From assembly GCA_027489375.1 (NCBI GenBank), contig JAIXZW010000019.1, forward strand, positions 62,001-126,000: a stretch of DNA of 64,000 bases, given 5' to 3'. The position numbers were made by a program, and so were the translations under genes. Position 1 is the first letter of the stretch. Each line of letters begins with the position of its first letter. Source of the stretch: Paracoccaceae bacterium. Its GTDB lineage: Bacteria; Pseudomonadota; Alphaproteobacteria; Rhodobacterales; Rhodobacteraceae. A model generated the notes under the pieces. It was not told the origin of the DNA. It was given only the letters and a program-made list of their open reading frames with translations, and did not search any database. Shown piece by piece: positions 57,588-64,000 of this stretch.

Positions 57588-58337
57588 TCAGCTTGCGTAG
57601 GTGCTGCCTTCCTCGTCCAGCAGGGCGCGGAGTTCTGACAGGTGGAAGTCGGCGGCGTTCGGGTAATCCTCCCATTCCTGCGCGGTCTTTTCGGCGATCT
57701 CGTCCGACAGGACGCGCAAGGGGCGGCCGGTTTGCAGGGCACGGATGTAGGTTTCTGCCGCCCTTTCAAAGTAATAGAGGCGGTTGAAGGTTTCGGCCAC
57801 GGTGCGGCCCACGATCAGGACGCCGTGGTTGCCCATGATCATGGTGGTGATTTTGGGGTCGGCGAGCAGGCGGGCACAGCGGGCGCCCTCGGCCTCGAAC
57901 GCCATGCCGCCGTAGTGTTCGTCGACGATCTGGCGGTTGTAGAACATCGCCGAATTCTGGTCGATCGGCGGCAAGCGCGAGTCGGCAAGGCTGGCGAGGA
58001 CCGTGGCGTGGATCGAATGGACATGCATCAGGCAGCGCGCGTGGGGCAGGGCGCGGTGGATGGAGCCGTGGAGGCCCCATGCGGTCGGGTCGGGGGCGTC
58101 GGGGCGGTTCATGGTTTCGGGATCGTTGGCGTCGATCTCGATCAGGGCGGATGCCGTCATGCGGGCGAAGTGGCGGCCGTTGGGGTTGATCAGGAAGCGC
58201 GAGCCGTCGTCGTTCACGGCGAGGGAGAAGTGGTTGGCGACGGCCTCGTTCATGCCAAGCTTGGCGGTCCAGCGGAAGGCGGCGGCCATGTCGCAGCGTT
58301 CCTTCCAATGGGTGAGGTTGGGGAGGGGCGCGTTCAT
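57588..58337 (-). CDS. Class II aldolase/adducin-family protein
   Basis: 249 residues. Zinc-binding His residues of the class II aldolase fold are seen as H94 in HGSIHRALPHA, H105 and H107 in CLMHVHSIHATVLA, and H171 in IMGNHGVLIVG. The start (NLTHWKERCDMAAAFRWTAKLGMNEAVANHFSLAVNDDG) is the branch typical of uncharacterised alphaproteobacterial members. The catalytic Glu used by fuculose-phosphate aldolase near the N-terminus is not obvious, so it may be an adducin-like or decarboxylase-type member. AAAGGA sits six bases before the ATG. It is translated right after the esterase gene (2-base gap). Confidence 0.85.
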   Translation of the reverse strand: MNAPLPNLTHWKERCDMAAAFRWTAKLGMNEAVANHFSLAVNDDGSRFLINPNGRHFARMTASALIEIDANDPETMNRPDAPDPTAWGLHGSIHRALPHARCLMHVHSIHATVLASLADSRLPPIDQNSAMFYNRQIVDEHYGGMAFEAEGARCARLLADPKITTMIMGNHGVLIVGRTVAETFNRLYYFERAAETYIRALQTGRPLRVLSDEIAEKTAQEWEDYPNAADFHLSELRALLDEEGSTYAS

Positions 58338-58339
58338 TT

Positions 58340-59269
58340 TCAATCCTTTAGCGGCCAGTCGCCACGGGCGAGGCTGGTGATGGCAGAGGTGATGCGGGCA
58401 AAGGAGGCGGCGGCGCGGGGCACGGTGGCGCGGGCGCGGAGGTGGCCGTGGACGAGGCCTTTTTCGGTGACGGAGACCGCCTTTCCCCCTGCGGCGGTCA
58501 GGGCTGCGGCATAGGCGTGGGCATCATCGGCGAGGGGGTCACATTCGGCGGCGATGGCGAGGGTGGGGGGCAAGCCGCTGAAATCCTTGTCGGAAAGCGG
58601 GGCGAAGGTGGGGTCGGGGGGCGGTTCGGCCCCTGCGTGGCGGGTGCGGGCGTAGAAGAGCACGTCGTCGCGGGTCAGCATGGGGGCTGCCGAATGGGTC
58701 AGGTAGCTGCCCGCGTTCTTGTCACCGCCGAGGCCGGGGTAGATGAGGATTTGTCCCGCGATGCCAAGGGCTTGGTTGCGGCCCACCGCCTGTGCCGTGG
58801 CGGCGGCGAGGTTGCCGCCTGCGCTGTCGCCCGCAAGGATCAGGGGATGGGGGAGTTCGGCGGAAATGGCGCGGGTGGCTGCGACCGCATCGTCGAAAGC
58901 GGCGGGGTGGGGGTGTTCGGGGCAAAGGCGGTAATCGACAGAAACCACATGAAATCCGCATGTTGCACGGATTTCGGCGCAGATGTCATCGTGGCTGTGA
59001 AGGCCGCCGACGACGAAGCCGCCGCCGTGGAAATAGACCACCGTGGCCCCCGATCCGGGGTAATGGCGGCAGGGGACGCCGCCGAAGGGGCGGTCCTGCG
59101 CGGTGACGCCCGCAGGGTAGCCGCGGTGGAAGGCGCGGCACATGCGGTCGTAGATCGCGCGTTGGTCGGCGATGGAAAGTGTTGCCGTATCAGGGGGATA
59201 GGCCGCATCCGTGGTGCGGATGAAGTCCCATGTCGCGGCGTCGATGAGGGTTTTGTAATCGGGGGTCAT
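58340..59269 (-). CDS. Alpha/beta hydrolase, hormone-sensitive-lipase (family IV) esterase
   Basis: 309 residues. The oxyanion-hole motif HGGGF is at residues 81-85 and the nucleophile S149 is in LAGDSAGGNLAAA. The Asp is expected in AAECDPLADDAHAY (about 256-260) and the His in EKGLVHGHL (about 286-289). VDYRLCPEHPHPAAFDD is the family loop after the first motif. It hydrolyses short-chain esters. The ATG at 59269 gives a usual cap length; the frame extends far upstream. It forms a two-gene unit with the aldolase-like gene. Confidence 0.9.
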   Translation of the reverse strand: MTPDYKTLIDAATWDFIRTTDAAYPPDTATLSIADQRAIYDRMCRAFHRGYPAGVTAQDRPFGGVPCRHYPGSGATVVYFHGGGFVVGGLHSHDDICAEIRATCGFHVVSVDYRLCPEHPHPAAFDDAVAATRAISAELPHPLILAGDSAGGNLAAATAQAVGRNQALGIAGQILIYPGLGGDKNAGSYLTHSAAPMLTRDDVLFYARTRHAGAEPPPDPTFAPLSDKDFSGLPPTLAIAAECDPLADDAHAYAAALTAAGGKAVSVTEKGLVHGHLRARATVPRAAASFARITSAITSLARGDWPLKD

Positions 59270-59337
59270 GGGCGGAGTGTGACCCCGTGCGACCCCTTCG
59301 GCTTGTGGTTTGGCGACGATGGGGTGTCGGGAATGAC

Positions 59338-59366
59338 AAAGGGCGCGGGAGGGACCCGCGCCCTTT
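59338..59366 (-). terminator. Intrinsic terminator behind cspA
   Basis: A perfect 12-bp stem AAAGGGCGCGGG / CCCGCGCCCTTT (59338-59349 with 59355-59366) with a 5-nt loop; on the minus strand it ends in CCCTTTGTCATT. About 20 bases after the cspA stop. Confidence 0.85.
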
Positions 59367-59387
59367 GCGATCTGTGGCGTAACGAAA

Positions 59388-59594
59388 TCAGGCCAGCGCG
59401 AGGTTGGTCGCCGATTCGCGGCCATCGCGGCCTGCTTCGATGTCGAAGGTCACAGCCTGACCGTCCTTGAGGCCACGGAGGCCGGCACGTTCCAGAGCGG
59501 TGATGTGGACGAACACGTCCTTCTTCCCGCCTTCCGGCGCGATGAAGCCGTAGCCTTTGGTTTCATTGAACCATTTCACGGTGCCCTTGGCCAT
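59388..59594 (-). CDS. cspA: Cold-shock domain protein, CspA family
   Basis: 68-residue single-stranded nucleic acid chaperone. The RNP1 motif KGYGFIAPE (about 14-22) and RNP2 motif VFVHITAL (about 28-35) are intact, with [18 protein letters not shown] at the start. AGGAG lies nine bases before the ATG at 59594. A promoter-like sequence 125-153 bases upstream leaves a long leader of about 115 nt, normal for cold-shock genes, whose leaders control translation. Followed by a strong terminator. It may be temperature-induced or constitutive; the sequence does not say. Confidence 0.95.
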   Translation of the reverse strand: MAKGTVKWFNETKGYGFIAPEGGKKDVFVHITALERAGLRGLKDGQAVTFDIEAGRDGRESATNLALA

Positions 59595-59880
59595 CGTGAA
59601 GTCTCCTGTCATGTCTGCCGCCCGCACTGTGCGGCGGCCTGGCCCCGTCATCCTGTGGTCGATGCTGTGGCCGGAAAACCGGTAGACAGAAGTCGAGTAG
59701 AGTTAACGTCGCACGGAAGATATGAGCACGGGTTTTGCAAAAATCAAGGAATTTCAGGGCGATTTTGCCCCGTTTGGCGGGCGGGCGACGTGGAAGCAAC
59801 GTTATACTTTGCGGAGCGACGCGGAATGCACAGGCGATGCAGACGCGCTGCACGATGGATTAACGGCGCGGTAACTCGGG
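59595..59880. other. Gene-free leader and promoter region of cspA
   Basis: 286 bp. From right to left it holds the phased box array (59825-59884), an AT-rich stretch with the putative cspA promoter (59719-59747), and a leader containing the inverted repeat CCGGTTTTCCGG (59674-59688 region). I see no coding sequence in it. Confidence 0.75.
59719..59747 (-). promoter_or_regulatory. Putative sigma-70 promoter of cspA
   Basis: On the minus strand TTGATT (59747-59742), 17 bases, CATATC (59724-59719), in the most AT-rich part of the region. Start would be near 59712. Confidence 0.55.
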
Positions 59881-59884
59881 TTAA
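59823..59884. promoter_or_regulatory. Array of 11-bp-phased TGCA/TTAA boxes, copy 2
   Basis: TGCA at 59827, 59838 and 59849, TTAA at 59860 and GTAA at 59871: the same 11-bp phase as copy 1 at 46642. A further TTAA at 59881 includes the stop codon of the 25-residue membrane protein. GGAATGCACAG, ATGCAGAC, CTGCACG and TTAACG are identical to copy 1; spacers differ. Confidence 0.7.
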
Positions 59885-59958
59885 AAGACGTCGAGAAAGT
59901 AGAGGATGATGATGATCGGGATCGGGATGCCGATCAGCCAAGCGAGAATCCCGCGCAT
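59881..59958 (-). CDS. 25-residue membrane micro-protein
   Basis: ATG at 59958 with AGGAGG nine bases upstream, stop TAA at 59883-59881. The product begins MRGILAWLIGIPIP, continues with IIIILYF and ends LDVF: one hydrophobic helix covering almost the whole length, with a positive N-terminus and an acidic C-terminus. The strong ribosome site, the clean helix and the isoleucine/proline pattern make it a credible gene. I do not know its function. Small single-helix proteins commonly tune membrane enzymes or transporters. The box array overlaps its stop codon. Confidence 0.7.
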   Translation of the reverse strand: MRGILAWLIGIPIPIIIILYFLDVF

Positions 59959-60025
59959 CTGCGCCTCCTGTGGTTGGTGCTGCGGGCCAACGCGGCGCGG
60001 GGGGCGGGGTTCCGGCAAAAGCGAA

Positions 60026-60049
60026 TGGCCCCGCCGTGGGGCGGGGCCA
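60026..60049 (-). terminator. Intrinsic terminator behind the RTX gene
   Basis: TGGCCCCGCC and GGCGGGGCCA form a 10-bp stem (60026-60035 with 60040-60049) with a 4-nt loop; on the minus strand TTCGCTTTT follows. About 24 bases after the stop of the RTX protein gene. Confidence 0.8.
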
Positions 60050-60072
60050 ATGCGGTGCCGTATCCCGGCGGG

Positions 60073-63051
60073 TCAGAGCGTGAAGTCACCCTCATCGAGC
60101 GTCACGCCGGTGTTCCTGGTCACGGTGAACCAGAATTCGGCGGTGGTAGCATCGCCATCCGTGTCGGCATAGACCGTCCAGGCCGAGGCTCCGTCGGCAT
60201 ACCACAGGCCGTTGGCCGTTGCCGTGGTGCCGCCCCAATTGAAGAACTCGTTCGCGCCCGTGCCGGTGTTCGCGTCGATGTTGGAGACGTCGATCGAGTC
60301 CGCACCTGCGACCTGGAAGTCGTTGATCAGGTCGCCGCGATCCGATGCCGACACGAAGACGAACCGGTCGGCATCCGCACCGCCCGACACGGTGTCGCCC
60401 CCGAAGCCGGCAGTCACGGTGTCGTCGCCCGCATCGCCCGAGATCGAGTCGGCGCCCGAACCGCCGAGAATCCGGTCCGCGCCATCGCCACCCGAAAGGG
60501 TATCGCCACCTGCCTGGCCGTAGATGAGGTCGGTCCCGCTCCCCCCCGAAACGCTGTCGCCACCGGCGCGCGCGTAGATGGTGTCGTTGCCACCAAGGCC
60601 ATTGAGCGTGTTATCCTGCGCCGTGCCGGTCAGTGTATTGTCCGAATTGTTGGCTACGCCGCCCTGTTGGCTCGCGCCTGAGTTGTCGGTCGGGTCGCCG
60701 CCGCCTGTCACCACCGCGAGCGGGCTGACGGTCGCCACCGGCTCGTTCGCGCCGGCGATGTTGACGCTCACCACATGGGTTGTCCCGTCGAGCGAGGTCA
60801 CGGTCATGCTGTCCGTGCGGGTGTCGCCCGAGTTCAGCGCCTGAACATTGGTCGCGCCGTTGTCGAGTGTGTAGGTCCATGAGCCCGCATTGAAGGTGAA
60901 GGAACCGAAGGTGCCCGTCTGGGTGAACGCGCTGTTGAACCCTTGCTGGCCTGCGTCGGGGTCCACGATGCCCAGCGTGCCGCTGGCGGTCCGCGTCCCG
61001 TCCTCGGTCACTGCAGCGGTGGTGTTGCTGTTGGTGATGCGGGCCGCATCGTCGGCACCGTTGACCGTGGCGGTGATCGTCTGCGTGGTGCCGTCGATGG
61101 ATTTGACGGTCATGGTCTGGTCGATGTTCTGGCCCGAGGTGAGTTCCTGCGCTGCCGCGTTCGTGGCAAAGGTCCAGCCGCCCGTCGCGTTGTCGAAGGT
61201 GAAGGTGCCGTATTGCGACGTAACCGAAGTCGGGTTGGTCGAGGCAAAGCCGGATTGGTCCTTGTCGAGGTCCGAGGTGGTGAGCGTGCCGGAGACGGCT
61301 GCGGTCGCGTCCTCGCCGATGCTGGCGCTGTTGCTGCCGCCGAAGGTCGCGGCGTCGTCGGCACCGTTGACCGTGGCGGTGATCGTCTGCGTGGTGCCGT
61401 CGATGGATTTGACGGTCATGGTCTGGTCGATGTTCCGGCCCGAGGTGAGTTCCTGCGCCGCCGTGTTGGTGGCAAAGGTCCAGCCGCCCGTCGCGTTGTC
61501 GAAGGTGAAGGTGCCGTATTCGGTGGCAACCGTGGCTGCGTTGTCCCCGAAGCCGGACTGGTCCTTGTCGAGGTCCGAGGTGGTGAGCGTGCCGGAGACG
61601 GCTGCGGTCGCGTCCTCGCCGATGCTGGCGGAAGTGTCGCCCGAGAAGGTGGCCGCGTCGTTGCTGCCGGTGACTGTCAGCGACAGGATCCTGGATTCCG
61701 AATTGCCCGAGCCGTCATTGGCGACGACGGCGACGTTGAAGGTTTCCGAAGCCCCGTCGGCAAGGTGGTCGAAGCCGGTCGGGTCGAAGCTCCAGCTTCC
61801 GTCGGGGTTCAGGCTGAAACCGGCGGGGGGCTTGGACTCGCCTTCGACGGCGTAGGTGATCGTGTCGCCTTCGGCGTCGGTCGCGGAAAGCCGGCCCGAG
61901 GTCGAGCCGTTTTCGTCGACCGTGGCAGCGGCAGGGGCATTGAGGACGGGAACGTCATTGCTGCCGGTGATGGTGACGGTGACGGTCTGCTGGACCGAAG
62001 CGCCCTTATCGTCGGTGACGGTGACGGTATAGGTCAGTTCTGCCGTCTCGCCCTCGCCAAGGTGCTGTGCTGCGGCACTGTCGAGCGTGAAGGTCCAGTT
62101 GCCATCCGCGTCGATGTCGAAGCTGCCGTAATCCGCATCGCCTTCGGTCAGGGCGGCGGCGTAGGTCAGCGTGGCGCCGGTGTCGAGATCGCCCGCCTCG
62201 ATATGGCCGCCGGTGCTGGCGTCGTCCTCGCCAAGGGTGCCCGTAACGGTCGAGGCGGCAACGTCGATGGTCGGCCTGTCATTGGTGCCGGTGATGGTGA
62301 TGGTCAGCGTCTGCGGGGCCGAGATGCCGCCGCTTGCGTCTTTTGCGGTGAAGTTGACCGTCACGGTTTCGGTCTGGCCTGCGGGGATGCGGTCATAGCT
62401 TGACGCATCGAAGCTGTAGGTGCCGTTGGCGTTGAAGGTCAGGCCGGTCGGGGACGCGCCGGTCAGGGCGTAGGTCAGGGTTGCCGTCTGGCCGGTGTCG
62501 GTGTCGGTGCCCTGGACGCGGCCTTCGACGGTCAGGTCCTCGGTCACTTGGGCGGTGGCGGCGGTGACGGTGGGAATGTCATTGGTGCCGACGAAGGTCA
62601 CGGTCATGGTGGCGAAGGAGAAGGTGCCGTTCGCAAGGCGGATGGAATAGGTGATCGTGTCGACGAGCGTGGCCCCTTCGGTCAGGGCGTCGATGCGGCT
62701 TTGGATCGCGGCGAAGTCGTAGCTGATCGCACCTGTCTTGGCGTTGGCGATCGCCACCTTGGCGCCGAGGGACGAGGTGATCGCGCCTTCGTAGCCGTTC
62801 ATCAGGTCGGTGACTGCGGTGGAGTTCGTGATCACATCGGATTCGCGGCCGTCGACGATATCGACGAGCGATTTGGCGTTGCCGCCCCCGTCGTTGAGAA
62901 AGACGTTGAGTGTGAGCAGTGACCCGCTTTGCGACGCGCCCGCGCTTGCGGTGGTCAGCCCGCCGGTCGTTCCGGCGATGTCCTTCAAGGTGAAGGTATC
63001 GTCAACTGCTTGGGGGGTGTTGAGGTATGAGGTCTGCGAGGTCGAAGCCAT
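60073..63051 (-). CDS. VCBS-repeat, RTX-type calcium-binding secreted or surface protein
   Basis: 992 residues, acidic, low in Cys, no N-terminal signal. An N-terminal unit (1-155) precedes six or so cadherin-like/VCBS repeats of about 90-102 residues (155-780), with GTND, GSND and NGADDA boundaries. An RTX block (about 795-905) follows with nonapeptides such as GGNDTIYAR, GGSGTDLIY, GGDGADRIL and GGSGADSIS. The last 80 residues end in TVTRNTGVTLDEGDFTL, a plausible type I secretion signal. Such proteins act in adhesion or biofilm. No secretion genes are in the window. Two repeats are almost identical at the DNA level. TTGACA-N17-TATCCC lies upstream. Confidence 0.92.
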   Translation of the reverse strand: MASTSQTSYLNTPQAVDDTFTLKDIAGTTGGLTTASAGASQSGSLLTLNVFLNDGGGNAKSLVDIVDGRESDVITNSTAVTDLMNGYEGAITSSLGAKVAIANAKTGAISYDFAAIQSRIDALTEGATLVDTITYSIRLANGTFSFATMTVTFVGTNDIPTVTAATAQVTEDLTVEGRVQGTDTDTGQTATLTYALTGASPTGLTFNANGTYSFDASSYDRIPAGQTETVTVNFTAKDASGGISAPQTLTITITGTNDRPTIDVAASTVTGTLGEDDASTGGHIEAGDLDTGATLTYAAALTEGDADYGSFDIDADGNWTFTLDSAAAQHLGEGETAELTYTVTVTDDKGASVQQTVTVTITGSNDVPVLNAPAAATVDENGSTSGRLSATDAEGDTITYAVEGESKPPAGFSLNPDGSWSFDPTGFDHLADGASETFNVAVVANDGSGNSESRILSLTVTGSNDAATFSGDTSASIGEDATAAVSGTLTTSDLDKDQSGFGDNAATVATEYGTFTFDNATGGWTFATNTAAQELTSGRNIDQTMTVKSIDGTTQTITATVNGADDAATFGGSNSASIGEDATAAVSGTLTTSDLDKDQSGFASTNPTSVTSQYGTFTFDNATGGWTFATNAAAQELTSGQNIDQTMTVKSIDGTTQTITATVNGADDAARITNSNTTAAVTEDGTRTASGTLGIVDPDAGQQGFNSAFTQTGTFGSFTFNAGSWTYTLDNGATNVQALNSGDTRTDSMTVTSLDGTTHVVSVNIAGANEPVATVSPLAVVTGGGDPTDNSGASQQGGVANNSDNTLTGTAQDNTLNGLGGNDTIYARAGGDSVSGGSGTDLIYGQAGGDTLSGGDGADRILGGSGADSISGDAGDDTVTAGFGGDTVSGGADADRFVFVSASDRGDLINDFQVAGADSIDVSNIDANTGTGANEFFNWGGTTATANGLWYADGASAWTVYADTDGDATTAEFWFTVTRNTGVTLDEGDFTL
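61051..61650 (-). repeat. Near-identical 303-306 bp tandem repeats inside the RTX gene
   Basis: Two successive VCBS units of 101-102 codons share long identical stretches, for example around 61261 and 61564 (303 bp apart) and around 61051 and 61357 (306 bp apart). Most differences are in one loop (FASTNPTSVTSQ versus FGDNAATVATE). Recent duplication or gene conversion is implied. Confidence 0.88.
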
Positions 63052-63124
63052 AATCGTTACCTTTTGGACTAATTACAAAATGGCGAAAAAGTGGCAGCGC
63101 CGTGGCGATACCGTCATAAAGCTG

Positions 63125-63153
63125 GGGATACGCCCGCCTTTCGGATGTGTCAA
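63125..63153 (-). promoter_or_regulatory. Putative sigma-70 promoter of the RTX gene
   Basis: On the minus strand TTGACA (63153-63148), 17 bases, TATCCC (63130-63125). Start would be near 63118 with a leader of about 67 nt ending in AAAAGG eight bases before the ATG. A second TTGACA lies 17 bp further upstream. Confidence 0.5.
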
Positions 63154-63398
63154 AGAAAGCCTGTCAAGCGCGGTTTTGTCACGGTGAGAGGTGCGACCGC
63201 GTGGCAAAGGGTTGAAACGGCGGGGTTTCAACCTTGGGTTAGGGCGCGCCGATCCATACTTTCGAATGGGTTTCGGGGCCGCTTCGGGAATTTACCCGCC
63301 GTTGCCCCCGTCTTCGGGCGTGAAATCCGGCGGCAACGGAGAAGCGGCGGGCGGGGTGTGGTCGAGAAACTGCCTGTTATTTGGGCGAAACGGAAAGA

Positions 63399-63424
63399 AA
63401 AAGCCCCGCCGGAGCGGGGCTTTT
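63399..63424 (-). terminator. Intrinsic terminator behind ettA
   Basis: AAAAGCCCCGC and GCGGGGCTTTT form an 11-bp stem (63399-63409 with 63414-63424) with a 4-nt loop; on the minus strand it ends in CTTTTTCTTT. About 28 bases after the ettA stop. Confidence 0.9.
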
Positions 63425-63452
63425 GTCGGTCAGCGGCTGATTCGCGGCAGGA

Positions 63453-64000
63453 TCAGCGGCTGAAACGCTTGTATTTGACGCGCTTGGGTTCGATGGATTC
63501 CGGCCCGAGGCGGCGGACCTTGTCTTCCTCGTAGGCCTGGAAGTTGCCTTCGAACCATTCCACATGCGCGTCGCCTTCGAAGGCGAGGATGTGGGTGCAG
63601 AGGCGGTCGAGGAAGAAGCGGTCGTGGCTGATGATCACCGCGCAGCCGGCGAAATCCTCGATGGCGGATTCGAGGGCTTGCAGGGTTTCGACGTCGAGGT
63701 CGTTGGTCGGTTCGTCAAGCAGCAGCACGTTGCCGCCCGAGCGCAGGAGTTTGGCCATGTGGACGCGGTTGCGTTCCCCGCCCGAGAGGAGGCCCACTTT
63801 TTTCTGCTGGTCGGTGCCTTTGAAGTTAAAAGCGCCGGTATAGACGCGGCTGTTCATCTCCATGTCGCCGAGGTGGATGACCTCGGACCCGCCCGAGACC
63901 TCTTCCCAGACCGTCTTGTTCGGGTCGAGCGCGTCGCGCGACTGGTCGACGTAGGAGAGTTGCACGGTATCGCCCAGCGTGATCGTGCCCTCGTCGGGTT
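63453..64000 (-). CDS. ettA: Energy-dependent translational throttle protein EttA, 5' part cut by window edge
   Basis: ABC-F ATPase that binds the ribosomal E site and slows translation when ADP is high. The last 182 residues are present, covering most of the second cassette: [18 protein letters not shown] after the Walker A region, signature [20 protein letters not shown], Walker [14 protein letters not shown], and switch His in [15 protein letters not shown]. The tail ([25 protein letters not shown]) with its basic end is specific to the EttA branch rather than Uup. A strong terminator follows. Confidence 0.94.
   Translation of the reverse strand, partial: PDEGTITLGDTVQLSYVDQSRDALDPNKTVWEEVSGGSEVIHLGDMEMNSRVYTGAFNFKGTDQQKKVGLLSGGERNRVHMAKLLRSGGNVLLLDEPTNDLDVETLQALESAIEDFAGCAVIISHDRFFLDRLCTHILAFEGDAHVEWFEGNFQAYEEDKVRRLGPESIEPKRVKYKRFSR

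Larger units (their letters stand above)
63052..63452. other. Gene-free 401-bp stretch between the RTX gene and ettA
   Basis: Holds the RTX promoter and leader (63052-63153), several GC-rich inverted repeats such as GTTGAAACGGCGGGGTTTCAAC (in two parts: GTTGAAAC and GTTTCAAC, about 63212-63232), and the ettA terminator. I see no gene. Confidence 0.75.

Noticed and set aside
60890-62403. Plus-strand frames with internal repeats opposite the RTX gene
   Set aside because: Their repeats are the reflection of the VCBS repeats; no ribosome site or family match.
1-64000. tRNA, rRNA, CRISPR array, prophage or insertion sequence
   Set aside because: I looked for cloverleaf-like CCA-ended arms, rRNA blocks, regular direct repeats with spacers, transposase or integrase motifs and found none I could support. 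The antisense-16S block at 6549 is only about 16 nt and is not an rRNA fragment.

Overview
The window is a dense, GC-rich stretch of bacterial chromosome. Gene content and gene order point to an alphaproteobacterium of the family Rhodobacteraceae; the species cannot be read from the sequence. Supporting signs are an RpoH-II type sigma factor next to an ECF-type promoter, the TIGR02186-TauE/SafE pair, a coaBC-dut-moeB operon, a BMP-type nucleoside transporter joined to a purine nucleoside phosphorylase, and the short GAGGATATTT elements behind genes. I found no rRNA, tRNA, CRISPR array, phage, plasmid gene or insertion sequence. Most of the window is ordinary chromosomal core; the most accessory-looking part is about 45-63.5 kb. 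Two genes are cut by the edges: recQ on the left and ettA on the right.

Layout. 0-7 kb: recQ, yggT, a thioesterase, then a plus-strand run (UMF1 transporter, mepA, phytase-like protein, queuosine-precursor transporter yhhQ, arfB). 7-13 kb: the pncA-pncB nicotinamide salvage operon, tRNA hydroxylase trhO, an MFS carrier, and a TauE/SafE exporter with its TIGR02186 partner. 13-18.6 kb: five tightly overlapping minus-strand genes forming a nucleoside import and phosphorolysis unit. 18.7-30.5 kb: rimI, tsaB, nfu, a universal stress protein, a class IV aminotransferase, trpS with an unknown membrane protein, a rhomboid lacking its catalytic residues, murJ, glnD and an LpoA-like lipoprotein. 30.6-41 kb: rsmI-yraN-gshB, comM, a glutathione transferase with a Cys-rich tail, cobU with a phosphatase, rpoH2-chaN, and coaBC-dut-moeB. 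41-45 kb: an amino-acid ABC receptor and permease without an ATPase, and an M3 peptidase.

45-59.3 kb looks like a catabolic block. It holds a choline-dehydrogenase-like GMC oxidoreductase, a choline-sulfatase-like sulfatase, a CocE-type hydrolase, and a complete peptide-family ABC importer with a fused double ATPase whose last gene is a type I phosphodiesterase. A DMT exporter, a class II aldolase-like protein and an HSL-type esterase follow. 59.4-64 kb holds cspA, a 25-residue membrane micro-protein not annotated by length-based gene calling, a 992-residue VCBS/RTX surface or secreted protein, and ettA.

The most unusual non-coding signals are: (i) two copies, 13 kb apart, of an array of half-sites spaced exactly 11 bp (three TGCA boxes, then TTAA and a degenerate fifth box resembling a CtrA site); (ii) a micro-transcript at 6.5-6.7 kb with an 18-codon frame behind a complete 14-nt complement of the 16S rRNA 3' end; (iii) paired 24-bp TTCGAA-centred palindromes at both ends of the pnc operon; (iv) a structured leader before yhhQ that resembles a preQ1 aptamer; and (v) an ECF-type promoter before rpoH2.
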